A stretch of 10,410 nt of DNA. Origin: an uncultured Ruminococcus sp. (GTDB taxonomy: Bacteria; Bacillota; Clostridia; Oscillospirales; Acutalibacteraceae). Shown piece by piece: positions 1-6,774 of this stretch. Made by a program: the position numbers and the translations under genes. The DNA lies in assembly GCA_902767125.1 (NCBI GenBank), contig CACXGJ010000194.1, positions 1 to 10,410 on the forward strand. The letters run 5' to 3'. Position 1 is the stretch's first letter, and each line of letters starts with the position of its first letter. The notes below the pieces were generated by a model. The model was not told the DNA's origin and made no database searches. It saw nothing but the letters and a program-made list of their open reading frames with translations.

Positions 1-96
1 ACATTGACTTATCGTTGTCAAAAGCATACAGGTTGAAGCAGGAATTTTCTCAACATGGGTATATTTGTCCATGTTTTGAGTAGCAGTAAAGCAATT

Positions 97-909
97 ATGA
101 TAATAGACACCCATGTACATATAGGAAATATGATAGGCTTTCATCTGACCGAGGATGATGTCATATACTCAATGAAAAAATACGGTATCTCTCACAGCAT
201 AGTTTCAAGTCTTAATGCTGCCGAATTTGACCATCATCTTGATCCTATCCCGCAAAAATATCTCCATTCACAAACAGAATGTCTTGATGATGTTTTGAGC
301 CTTGCAAAAAAATATCCCGATAAAATAAGTGCTGCCGTGTGGGTACGTCCATTCAGCGAAAGGGCTGATGATGCCCTGTACAAAGCCATTGATACAAACA
401 GACAATATATAAAAGCTGTCAAATTTCATCCGTATCACTCTAATGTACCGTTTGATGACAAAAGATCAGAGAGCTTCATCGAGCTTGCGGAGCATTATGG
501 TCTGCCCGTTGTAACTCACACGGGCGGCTCTGATTGTGCATCATGTGTCAGGGTTTACAGAATGGCAAAAAAATATCCCGATACAAAATTTGTCATGGTA
601 CACATGGGACTCGGTACCGATAATAATGAGGCTATCAAGCTGATATCACAGCTCCCGAACCTCTACGGTGACACAACATGGGTGCCTGTAAAAAGTACCC
701 TCAAACTGATAAAAACCGCAGGCATTGATAAAGTATTTTTCGGCAGTGACAGCCCGATAGACGGTCCCGACACATATTTCTGCAACCGCAGCGGTGAACG
801 TTCACTATATCAGCAATACTTCAATGAATTTAAAGACATGGTCTCACAAGAAGAATATGACAGGATAATGTATAAAAATGCAGCATCTGTTTTTCAAATA
901 AACCTATAA
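97..909 (+). CDS. Metal-dependent amidohydrolase, TIM-barrel (amidohydrolase 2 family)
   Basis: Predicted cytoplasmic hydrolase or decarboxylase of the amidohydrolase_2 (ACMSD-like) family; the substrate cannot be told. From the start at 97 it is 270 aa with the metal-site series in order: DTHVH near the N-terminus (H6, H8), KFHP (K109, H111), VTHTGG (H141), MVHMG (H169) and FFGSDSP (D218). No signal peptide or membrane segment is seen. The start is uncertain. ATG 97 gives MIIDTHVH, the usual family beginning, but lacks a clear Shine-Dalgarno sequence. An in-frame ATG at 55 adds 14 residues and has AGGA at 40-43, 11 nt upstream. The frame is closed by TGA at 34-36. The gene converges on the C39 peptidase gene with a shared terminator between them, so it is probably single or the last gene of an operon starting left of the window. 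Confidence 0.85.
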   Translation: MIIDTHVHIGNMIGFHLTEDDVIYSMKKYGISHSIVSSLNAAEFDHHLDPIPQKYLHSQTECLDDVLSLAKKYPDKISAAVWVRPFSERADDALYKAIDTNRQYIKAVKFHPYHSNVPFDDKRSESFIELAEHYGLPVVTHTGGSDCASCVRVYRMAKKYPDTKFVMVHMGLGTDNNEAIKLISQLPNLYGDTTWVPVKSTLKLIKTAGIDKVFFGSDSPIDGPDTYFCNRSGERSLYQQYFNEFKDMVSQEEYDRIMYKNAASVFQINL

Positions 910-915
910 AAAATC

Positions 916-952
916 ATCTCCGCATAATTTTCAAACTATGCGGAGATTTTTT
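916..952. terminator. Bidirectional rho-independent terminator between convergent genes
   Basis: A perfect 11-bp stem (916-926 pairing with 937-947) has a 10-nt loop and a GC-rich core (CTCCGC/GCGGAG). A T run follows on the + strand (947-952), and an A run precedes it (908-913), giving a T run on the - strand. It lies between the amidohydrolase stop (909) and the stop of the leftward peptidase gene (958), so it can end transcription from both sides. Confidence 0.9.
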
Positions 953-957
953 ACTGA

Positions 958-2685
958 TTATTTTTTTACATTGAGTGTGAAATATTTCTTTTCAACTCTG
1001 CCGTTTGAGTCCTTTACCTTTACACATACATCATATACGGTTGCCTTCTTCGGAGTCAGCTCTGCTCGGAGACAGCTTCCGAAATCCCTGATAGTTGTCC
1101 AGTTTTCGTCCTGGGCTTTCTTGTAATAGAAAGCGTACTGATATTTTCCGCTTCCACCACTGACAACTGCCAAAACGCTGACCGTCTGACCGAGCTTTAT
1201 GCTATCGGAAGCCATCCTTGAATTGTTTACAAGCTGCGGATAGACCTTGACGGATGAGACGATTTGTTCAATCTTGCCTGTCGAGTCCTTCACCTTTACG
1301 CATATATCATAGTCGGTAGCTTTAAGAGGCTTGAATGATGCTGATGTATCACTTGAAAAATCACTTATTTTTACCCAGCCTGTATCCTCATGTCTCTTAT
1401 AGTAATAAGCATAGCTGTAGCTTCCGATACCGCCTGTTGCCTTTCCCTTGACGGTTATCTCATCACCTACATAAACTGTCGATTTTGAGACGCTCGACTT
1501 ATTGGTCAACGGCTTATGCACTTCAAATTTAAAATACTTCTTTTCAACTCTGCCCTTTGCATCCTTGACCTTGACACACAAGTCATAGGTCGTTGCCGTA
1601 AGAGGCTGAACACTTGCCGTATCATCACTGCTGAAGCCTTTTATTGTTGTCCAGCTTGTTCCATACGTCCTCTTATAGTAATAAGCATATGTATAGGGAG
1701 CATTTCCGCTGTCTGCGGAGCCTTTCATTTCAATAGTATCACCGAATATTATATCACTTGCACTTATTGATGATGTATTATTGAAATAATTATGTGTATC
1801 TTCAAGGGCAGGTTCCGTTTTTGTTTCAGTTTCCCGGGGCTGTTCATTTTTTATCTGCTTTGCATAGTCAAGTGCTATCCAGCCATTCTTTGAGTTATAG
1901 GTCACATATCCCCATGTATATCCGCCAACCGTTTTTTTCTTGGTCACGTTTACGACCGACTTATTGGGAACAAAGCCTATTATCGCATTTGAAGTACCTG
2001 CATCAGAACGCAAATTCAATCCTGCTTCATCAGCTACCTGCCATGTCTCATTGACATTGGCAACCGATGTACTTGTTGTAGTGCTTGTATTTGTTGAACC
2101 TGTGGTCAGGTGCAGGTCGGGACTTACTATATACCAGACTGATTCGGCACTCTCTACACTTATGCTTGCCTGTGATACGGGTATTCTTTTTGTCGGAAGC
2201 TCATACCACGGATCTGAACAATAGAACTGTCCATCGGTGTAGTCAGTCAGCAATATAGCGTGAGGTCTGTCATAATCGTATATAACTACACCTTCGGGAT
2301 GCTCCTTCAGCATATTTATAAAAAACTGCTTTGGATTGCTCTTTCCGCCAAGCTCGTCAACACGTCTGTTTATTACAGTGATGCTTTTTATTGAGCCGTT
2401 GTATTTATAATCGCATATCATCCCGCCATATTCACTCCAGAGAGTCGGACGGCAGTTCTTTTCGGTAATAAACATCCAGTTCGGATCGCCAAGCATCAAT
2501 GCGGCTCTCCTTAACATCATTACATTTGAAGCAAGAGTACAGGTATATGCTGTCTGCTGGTCAACGAAAACGGAATCCGCATTTATTTGGGCAAATGTTG
2601 CGGCATTGGCTGTAAAAGAAATAAACGGTGTCATAATTGCTGCACTGCAAAGCATTGATGCAACAATCCTTTTTAAATGGTTCAA
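958..2685 (-). CDS. Secreted C39-like cysteine peptidase with SH3 domain and three triple-tyrosine repeats
   Basis: A 575-aa exported multidomain protein. Residues 1-28 are a Sec signal peptide (basic start, hydrophobic core, ANA-A cleavage site). Residues ~36-190 resemble a C39/papain-like fold with the expected catalytic set: Q43 or Q44, C49 in AYTCTLAS, H142 in RPHAILLTDY and D158 in YCSDPW. A Thr/Ser linker (~194-210) leads to a bacterial SH3 domain (~213-278; LNLRSDAG, NGWIALDY). A charged linker then precedes three repeats of ~90 aa (about 302-393, 394-486, 487-575), each with YxYAxYYK, a Trp, and YD(L/I/V)CVKVKD. These match the triple-tyrosine (Y_Y_Y) Ig-like repeats of gut Clostridia. 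No LPXTG, dockerin or C-terminal anchor is seen, so SH3-mediated wall binding is inferred. The start is TTG at 2685, set by GGAGG 8 nt upstream. Its own promoter and the spoIIIA terminator separate it from that operon. The substrate is unknown. Confidence 0.88.
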   Translation of the reverse strand: MNHLKRIVASMLCSAAIMTPFISFTANAATFAQINADSVFVDQQTAYTCTLASNVMMLRRAALMLGDPNWMFITEKNCRPTLWSEYGGMICDYKYNGSIKSITVINRRVDELGGKSNPKQFFINMLKEHPEGVVIYDYDRPHAILLTDYTDGQFYCSDPWYELPTKRIPVSQASISVESAESVWYIVSPDLHLTTGSTNTSTTTSTSVANVNETWQVADEAGLNLRSDAGTSNAIIGFVPNKSVVNVTKKKTVGGYTWGYVTYNSKNGWIALDYAKQIKNEQPRETETKTEPALEDTHNYFNNTSSISASDIIFGDTIEMKGSADSGNAPYTYAYYYKRTYGTSWTTIKGFSSDDTASVQPLTATTYDLCVKVKDAKGRVEKKYFKFEVHKPLTNKSSVSKSTVYVGDEITVKGKATGGIGSYSYAYYYKRHEDTGWVKISDFSSDTSASFKPLKATDYDICVKVKDSTGKIEQIVSSVKVYPQLVNNSRMASDSIKLGQTVSVLAVVSGGSGKYQYAFYYKKAQDENWTTIRDFGSCLRAELTPKKATVYDVCVKVKDSNGRVEKKYFTLNVKK

Positions 2686-2693
2686 TTCAAGGA

Positions 2694-2700
2694 CCTCCAG
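2694..2700 (-). promoter_or_regulatory. Ribosome binding site fixing a TTG start
   Basis: On the - strand CTGGAGG lies 8 nt before TTG at 2685. No ATG or GTG in this frame is as well placed, and the TTG start opens directly into a classical signal peptide. Confidence 0.8.
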
Positions 2701-2726
2701 TCAAAATTATTTGTATCTACATTTAT

Positions 2727-2754
2727 ATTATAAAACATTAGCAAAAAATTGCAA
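2727..2754 (-). promoter_or_regulatory. Sigma-A-type promoter of the C39 peptidase gene
   Basis: Reading the - strand, TTGCAA (2754-2749) is followed after 16 nt by a perfect TATAAT (2732-2727). The predicted transcription start is near 2720, giving a leader of about 35 nt that contains the GGAGG site. The -35 matches the consensus at 4 of 6 positions. Confidence 0.65.
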
Positions 2755-2858
2755 TAGTTATCTTTTTTTTCGTTGCTTGTTACAATTTTGTTAATCAATT
2801 ATTGTTAAATATTTACATTAATGTAACATTTATGTTTTATAATCTTTGTATAAAAATG

Positions 2859-2895
2859 ACAAGAGGCACTAAATCTCACATTTAGTGCCTCTTGT
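2859..2895 (-). terminator. Terminator of the spoIIIA operon
   Basis: A perfect 16-bp stem (2859-2874 with 2880-2895) with a 5-nt loop lies about 31 nt beyond the spoIIIAH stop. On the - strand it is followed by CA and TTTTT. There is no matching T run on the + strand, so it is directed leftward. The rest of the 2686-2926 spacer is AT-rich and holds only the peptidase promoter and a small palindrome at 2813-2826. Confidence 0.88.
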
Positions 2896-2926
2896 AAATA
2901 TTCGTACTGAAAATATTAAATTTTTT

Positions 2927-3574
2927 TCATATTTCTGTAACCATTATCTTATCGAAGTCTATATTCGCATGACGATAAACTATATCCTTTATGGTTATAG
3001 CCGTTGCTTCATTCAGATTTCCCTTTGCCACGATCACTGTACAGTTACTGTTATTTATCGACACGAGACATTCTGCAAATCCCTTTGTCTTTATCTCCGA
3101 TTCAATATCACTCTCCGCCTTGATATTTGCCGCAAGCTTTTCCGCTATCTTCAGGGCATCCTTTTTAGCTGTTTCGGAGCTTGAGGCTGACTCTATTATA
3201 TCTGTCAATGCCTCTGTTGCCTTATCCTGTGACTGACTTCTTTTGGCTCTTTCCGAGGAGAAATATTCCTGCTGTTCCTTTGTCAGTGAGCTTTTGCTTT
3301 CCGAAACAGTCTGCTTCACCTTGCTTGATTGAGCTTCCTTTTCATTTGCAGAGCTTTCTGTTTTTGAAGTTTCGGCTTTTTTGGATGACTCTGCATTTGA
3401 GACCTCCGTATTCACATAGGTAGTCTGACCAAGCTGCTTTGAGGTTGAAATGCTTGTTGAAGTGTCATTGACACTTACAGGCTCAACTCCCGAAAACTGC
3501 CAGTTCAGATATACTGCTGTTCCGAGTGCCGTCACCATTGCCGCTATCAACAATTGTCTTTTTCCGAATGTCAT
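2927..3574 (-). CDS. spoIIIAH: Stage III sporulation protein AH, ring component of the mother cell-forespore channel
   Basis: The mother-cell partner of forespore SpoIIQ in Bacillus subtilis. It is anchored in the outer forespore membrane and exposed to the intermembrane space. The 215 aa (B. subtilis ~218) comprise a short basic N-terminus, one membrane segment (~7-24), a long Ser/Lys/Glu-rich linker (~28-105), and a C-terminal EscJ/YscJ-like ring-building domain (~110-215). That domain includes DKATEALTDIIESA, a KGFAECLVSI strand and the conserved ending KIMVTEI. It is the last gene of the operon, starting 18 nt after spoIIIAG with GGGGGAG upstream of ATG 3574. The low-complexity linker is typically poorly conserved. 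No SpoIIQ gene is in the window. Confidence 0.95.
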   Translation of the reverse strand: MTFGKRQLLIAAMVTALGTAVYLNWQFSGVEPVSVNDTSTSISTSKQLGQTTYVNTEVSNAESSKKAETSKTESSANEKEAQSSKVKQTVSESKSSLTKEQQEYFSSERAKRSQSQDKATEALTDIIESASSSETAKKDALKIAEKLAANIKAESDIESEIKTKGFAECLVSINNSNCTVIVAKGNLNEATAITIKDIVYRHANIDFDKIMVTEI

Positions 3575-3592
3575 GTATAGCTCTCCCCCGTA

Positions 3593-4123
3593 TCATGTAT
3601 TCATTTTAGTTACGCATATATGTGCTTTCGTGACATCAAGTGCCGCTGACACCGCTTCCGATACCCTTTCGCATATCTCACTGTCATCCCCTCCCTCACA
3701 TACTATCAGTACCCCTTTTATTTTCGGCATGAGCTGTCCTATTGTCAATGCCTTTTCCGAACCGTCATTCTGTCTTATCACTATACATGACTGCTTTTCA
3801 TTGCTCTGTTTATCGGCAGATGTTTCTCTCTGCTGAATATCATTGTCAGTCGCATATATATTTCTGACAGTACCGTCAAGTGTCAGCATTATTTTTGTTC
3901 TTCCGACTCCCTCGATGCTTGCAAGCATATTCCCAAGCTCATCACACAATTCCTGTCTGTATTCGGTCAGAGTCCCCGTTTCACTCTCCGACACCTCTGA
4001 AAATGTATCTTCGTTTGCCTTATTCCCCGAAAATACCGTTGATAAAAATATCAGCATGATCCCTGCTATCCCGACTATCACCGTCAATTTAAGTATATTC
4101 TCTTTTTTAAAAATATCCTGCAT
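3593..4123 (-). CDS. spoIIIAG: Stage III sporulation protein AG, ring-forming channel protein
   Basis: It forms the large ring of the SpoIIIA-SpoIIQ complex between the two forespore membranes in B. subtilis. The 176 aa (shorter than the ~229 of B. subtilis) have one membrane segment (~11-32), then an acidic stretch. The ring-building fold follows: helix 54-72 (EYRQELCDELGNMLASIEGVG), strand TKIMLTL (76-82), a variable insertion ~90-112, strand CIVIRQ, the diagnostic PKIKGVLIVCEGG (133-145), and VSEAVSAALDV..HICVTKM at the end. ATG 4123 is preceded by AGGTGA, overlapping the end of spoIIIAF (10-nt gap). The short insertion loop largely explains the reduced length. Confidence 0.95.
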   Translation of the reverse strand: MQDIFKKENILKLTVIVGIAGIMLIFLSTVFSGNKANEDTFSEVSESETGTLTEYRQELCDELGNMLASIEGVGRTKIMLTLDGTVRNIYATDNDIQQRETSADKQSNEKQSCIVIRQNDGSEKALTIGQLMPKIKGVLIVCEGGDDSEICERVSEAVSAALDVTKAHICVTKMNT

Positions 4124-4133
4124 AGTGAGTCAC

Positions 4134-4598
4134 CTATTCCAAAATGCTTATATTACACCCTATCCCCAAACTGTCCGATATATTTCTTATTTTCTGCGAC
4201 TTATGGATATCACCCTTTTCAAGCAAAATATCTGCTGTTATTATAGATATGCAGTTATCTTCGTCAATATCCATGTTTATACAAACATCCTTCGGAAAAA
4301 TATTTTCATCCTCCAGATTTTTTGACACCAGCTTCTTTATCTCGCTCTTTAAATACTCTATCCTTTCATTTTCAATATCCTTCGGGATATCATTTGATAT
4401 CTCCCTGACATCTCCGAACTCAAACGAAAGGTCATTGATGAATCCCCCGACAGGCACTATCACCGCACAAAGCATGAATGCTCCCAAAACATATCTTACT
4501 GTCTTTTCAAGAGCTGTATCCGATATCAGCATCTCCATTATGCAGACTATCGCACAGCTTATGCAGATACCTCCTGCCCACTGCATTACACTGTCCAT
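4134..4598 (-). CDS. spoIIIAF: Stage III sporulation protein AF
   Basis: A membrane subunit of the channel complex, 154 aa against ~206 in B. subtilis. Two membrane segments (~8-25 and ~34-55) with the typical short turn (SDTALEKTVRYVLGAFMLC) are followed by a soluble domain. That domain holds a Glu/Lys-rich helix (~70-95), a strand pair and a C-terminal GIGCNISILE. In B. subtilis it is a ring-building-motif protein of the intermembrane space. ATG 4598 lies 4 nt after the spoIIIAE stop, and the Shine-Dalgarno AGGAAG lies inside the end of spoIIIAE, so translation is probably coupled. Confidence 0.92.
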   Translation of the reverse strand: MDSVMQWAGGICISCAIVCIMEMLISDTALEKTVRYVLGAFMLCAVIVPVGGFINDLSFEFGDVREISNDIPKDIENERIEYLKSEIKKLVSKNLEDENIFPKDVCINMDIDEDNCISIITADILLEKGDIHKSQKIRNISDSLGIGCNISILE

Positions 4599-4602
4599 TC
4601 CA

Positions 4603-5646
4603 TCATCTTCCTATCAGCAATATGATTCCCGTTGATATAACAACTACTGCCAATACGCAGAACAATAACCCTGTCATCATTGCAACTGCCTTTGATACAC
4701 TTTTAAATATCCTCGTCATAGTGGAAAGTCCCATGATATCCCCCGCCGACGACAGCACGAACATTGAAAACTGCCACACGATACATTCCAATGCAACAGG
4801 CAGTATTATAAAAGCACTTGCTATAATGACAAATACCCCTGCACCCGATTTCAACAGCTCAACGCTTCCGTTGAATGTATTGAGAGCCTCTCCCAATGCC
4901 CCTCCAACAACGGGTACAAATGAACTCACCGCAAATCTCAATGCCTTTTTACTTACATTGTCCATTGATGAAGTCATTATTGTCTGCAATGACAGAACCG
5001 CTGTAAATACCGACATCACAAATGTCAGAGACCATTTTGCAAATTTATACACGCTTTCACAAAGTGATGAAAGATTCATCCTTTGTGAGAGTGAAGATGT
5101 TATCGTAAGTGCAAGGAAGACATTCATCAATGGTGAGACCAATCTTGCACTGACAGCCGAAACTGCATTGCCTGCCGTCATCATTATCGTATAATATGAA
5201 GCTCCTGTCACCTGATGGCCTGACGAAATTATAAGACCTGCCATTATCGGCACCAGCAACAGCATGAATCCCGATATTCCGTTGAGTATATCAACAGCCC
5301 TTGAAACAGTCGTACATAAGGGTATGATTATACCTGTACAAATACACATTGTCGCAACTGCATTTGATGCACCATTCAGCTTTTTATCCGTCAGATTTAT
5401 ATTCACTCCCTCGGTCAGCGAACACAGGAGCATTATCCCAAGACACACAGACATACCTGTGAATACCGTATGACTGTTTTCCCCGAACAGTGAAAATATT
5501 TTTTCAAACACTCTCTTTATATCCAATCCCGAAAGCTGTTCAAGATCCACCGAGGTAATGCCGATCTCCGACAGACTTCTTTTTGTTTCGACAGGCAGGC
5601 TGTCAAACAATTTACTCAAATCAAATTCCGTCGCAGTATTTTCCAT
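4603..5646 (-). CDS. spoIIIAE: Stage III sporulation protein AE, polytopic membrane subunit lacking a signal peptide
   Basis: A large membrane protein of the SpoIIIA complex, 347 aa with about seven or eight hydrophobic segments (~62-77, 95-115, 124-141, 152-180, 203-224, 236-250, 269-290, 320-345). The conserved core RFAVSSFVPVVGGALGEALN lies at ~237-256. It is about 50 aa shorter than the ~399-aa B. subtilis protein, the missing part being the N-terminal hydrophobic export signal. Here the chain starts with a soluble amphipathic stretch (MENTATEFDL...). An in-frame TGA two codons before ATG 5646 rules out a longer form. The Shine-Dalgarno GAGGAG (5658-5653) is part of a three-unit heptamer array (5647-5667) that also carries the spoIIIAD stop. 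Confidence 0.93.
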   Translation of the reverse strand: MENTATEFDLSKLFDSLPVETKRSLSEIGITSVDLEQLSGLDIKRVFEKIFSLFGENSHTVFTGMSVCLGIMLLCSLTEGVNINLTDKKLNGASNAVATMCICTGIIIPLCTTVSRAVDILNGISGFMLLLVPIMAGLIISSGHQVTGASYYTIMMTAGNAVSAVSARLVSPLMNVFLALTITSSLSQRMNLSSLCESVYKFAKWSLTFVMSVFTAVLSLQTIMTSSMDNVSKKALRFAVSSFVPVVGGALGEALNTFNGSVELLKSGAGVFVIIASAFIILPVALECIVWQFSMFVLSSAGDIMGLSTMTRIFKSVSKAVAMMTGLLFCVLAVVVISTGIILLIGR

Positions 5647-5667
5647 TCCTCACTCCTCATTCCTCAC
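5647..5667 (-). repeat. Three-unit heptamer array (RTGAGGA) at the spoIIIAD/AE junction
   Basis: On the - strand the units are GTGAGGA, ATGAGGA and GTGAGGA, running directly into the ATG of spoIIIAE. The TGA of unit 1 (5666-5664) is the spoIIIAD stop. GAGGAG across units 2 and 3 lies 6 nt before the spoIIIAE start. The same heptamer forms a longer array on the + strand at 8648-8703. Confidence 0.85.
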
Positions 5668-6041
5668 TTCATCAAATCCATTGCTGTATTTAAAATATTT
5701 CTGAACAGCGGCAGGGCTGTTATTATAATGACCGTCTTTGAAGCAAGCTCGACCTTTGACGCAAGCGAGCCTTGACCGCAATCCTTACAGGTATCCGATA
5801 CAAACTGGCATATCATACATATCCCAAGACTTTTTATAAGGATATCCGTATATTCTCCCGAAACATTCAGGCTGTTTATCTGATCCATCACAGGCGATAC
5901 CTTTGAAAGTATATTTATAAATATAAAGGCTCCTGCTGTTATTATCAGTAAGACAGATGTTTCGGGAGCATATTTTTTAAGTGCCAATGCACAGAAGACA
6001 CTTGCAATTGATATCCCGAATATTTGAAGCAATTCATTCAT
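5664..6041 (-). CDS. spoIIIAD: Stage III sporulation protein AD
   Basis: A small membrane subunit of the SpoIIIA complex, 125 aa (B. subtilis ~133). Hydrophobic segments are at ~5-22, 28-46, 68-82 and 100-117. The family signature is clear near the C-terminus: DTCKDCGQGSLASKVELASK followed by VIIITALPLF (~83-113). It is homologous to the shorter SpoIIIAC, with which it is thought to form the membrane base of the channel. ATG 6041 follows the spoIIIAC stop by 7 nt with a weak GAGAAAG site. Its TGA stop lies inside the first heptamer of the 5647-5667 array. Confidence 0.95.
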   Translation of the reverse strand: MNELLQIFGISIASVFCALALKKYAPETSVLLIITAGAFIFINILSKVSPVMDQINSLNVSGEYTDILIKSLGICMICQFVSDTCKDCGQGSLASKVELASKTVIIITALPLFRNILNTAMDLMK

Positions 6042-6048
6042 ATCTTTC

Positions 6049-6243
6049 TCAAAATCCGAAAAGTGTTTCTATTGTATGGAACAGGTCGGCTATTTTCTGA
6101 ACAAGCATCAGAAGCACTACTATCAGTCCCGAGAGAGTCGTCATCATTGCCTGCTCCTCCCTGCCCGACCTCGACAGTACAAGACTTAACACTGCTACTA
6201 TTATTCCGATAGCCGCTATCTTGAATATAAAATCAACATTCAT
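6049..6243 (-). CDS. spoIIIAC: Stage III sporulation protein AC
   Basis: A two-helix membrane protein of 64 aa (B. subtilis ~68). Hydrophobic helices ~5-24 and ~35-50 are joined by the typical polar turn SRSGREEQ (24-31), and the protein ends with IADLFHTIETLFGF. It is homologous to the N-terminal part of SpoIIIAD and probably multimerises with it. GGGGGA lies 6 nt before ATG 6243. It sits 19 nt after spoIIIAB and 7 nt before spoIIIAD. Confidence 0.94.
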   Translation of the reverse strand: MNVDFIFKIAAIGIIVAVLSLVLSRSGREEQAMMTTLSGLIVVLLMLVQKIADLFHTIETLFGF

Positions 6244-6262
6244 AAATTTCCCCCGACTTTTT

Positions 6263-6769
6263 TCAGCATATCATCACAGCCGTAAGAACTCCGCCAAACA
6301 TTCCCAATATCCTGTATATCTTCGTTTTGGATGCAATATCATTTTTCAGTCTGTCAAGCCTTTCCTTCATCATCTGTGAATGAAGCTCTATTTTGGATAT
6401 CTCTCCGTCTTTATCCGTAAGTCCGAATGATCTCCCGAAAAAATATACTGCTTCAATATCCGCTCTGTCAAAATACATATTCTTCATATTCTTATCAACG
6501 GACTTTTTCCACGCATTTTCAAAATTTTCCCCGTCATCGAGAAATGCTTCCGTATCAGTCAGAACAGGCTCTATAACCGGAATATTTTTCAGCTCCCTGA
6601 AAATATCCCTTACCGACATATGACCGTATCCTATCATTGTCCTGACCTGATTAAGAAATATCAGATACTGTTCAAGAAATGCCGCTTTATTCTTTGATAT
6701 CAATGAAGCATATATTCCCCCCAAAGTGCCGCATATTATTATCAGCATCCCGCCAATATATTTCAGCAT
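6263..6769 (-). CDS. spoIIIAB: Stage III sporulation protein AB, GspF-like membrane protein
   Basis: The membrane partner of the SpoIIIAA ATPase, resembling the type II secretion platform protein GspF in fold. It is 168 aa (B. subtilis ~171), with an N-terminal membrane helix (~5-22), a helical cytoplasmic domain (~25-150) and a C-terminal hydrophobic helix (~151-167). Typical elements are MIGYGHMSVRDIF (~45-57) and FFGRSFGLTDKDGE (~110-123). ATG 6769 is chosen because GGGGAG (6783-6778) lies 8 nt before it and the result MLKYIGG matches the family start. A GTG at 6778 overlapping the spoIIIAA stop would add three residues, but the same GGGGAG overlaps that GTG. Confidence 0.93.
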   Translation of the reverse strand: MLKYIGGMLIIICGTLGGIYASLISKNKAAFLEQYLIFLNQVRTMIGYGHMSVRDIFRELKNIPVIEPVLTDTEAFLDDGENFENAWKKSVDKNMKNMYFDRADIEAVYFFGRSFGLTDKDGEISKIELHSQMMKERLDRLKNDIASKTKIYRILGMFGGVLTAVMIC

Positions 6770-6774
6770 CCCTT

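Noticed and set aside
4..30. Possible promoter TTGACT plus CATACA upstream of the amidohydrolase.
   Set aside because: The spacer is 15 nt and the -10 is poor; the sequence further upstream is missing.
3..83. Open frame from the left edge on the + strand ending in TAG at 81-83, possibly the C-terminus of an upstream gene.
   Set aside because: It has only 26 codons and no recognisable motif; such a stretch is expected by chance. If real, it would support ATG 97 as the amidohydrolase start.
304..583. A 19-nt exact direct repeat in the amidohydrolase gene (304-322 and 565-583).
   Set aside because: Both copies encode AKKYPD at helix ends; the same short peptide with the same preferred codons explains it better than a duplication.
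958..2685. Bacteriocin or lantibiotic system suggested by the C39-like domain.
   Set aside because: There is no ABC transporter, leader peptide or immunity gene in the window. The domain is part of a secreted SH3/repeat protein.
4478..5194. A long open frame (238 codons) on the + strand opposite spoIIIAE and spoIIIAF.
   Set aside because: The opposite strand encodes conserved sporulation proteins with good ribosome sites. This frame has no recognisable domain and is a codon-bias shadow.
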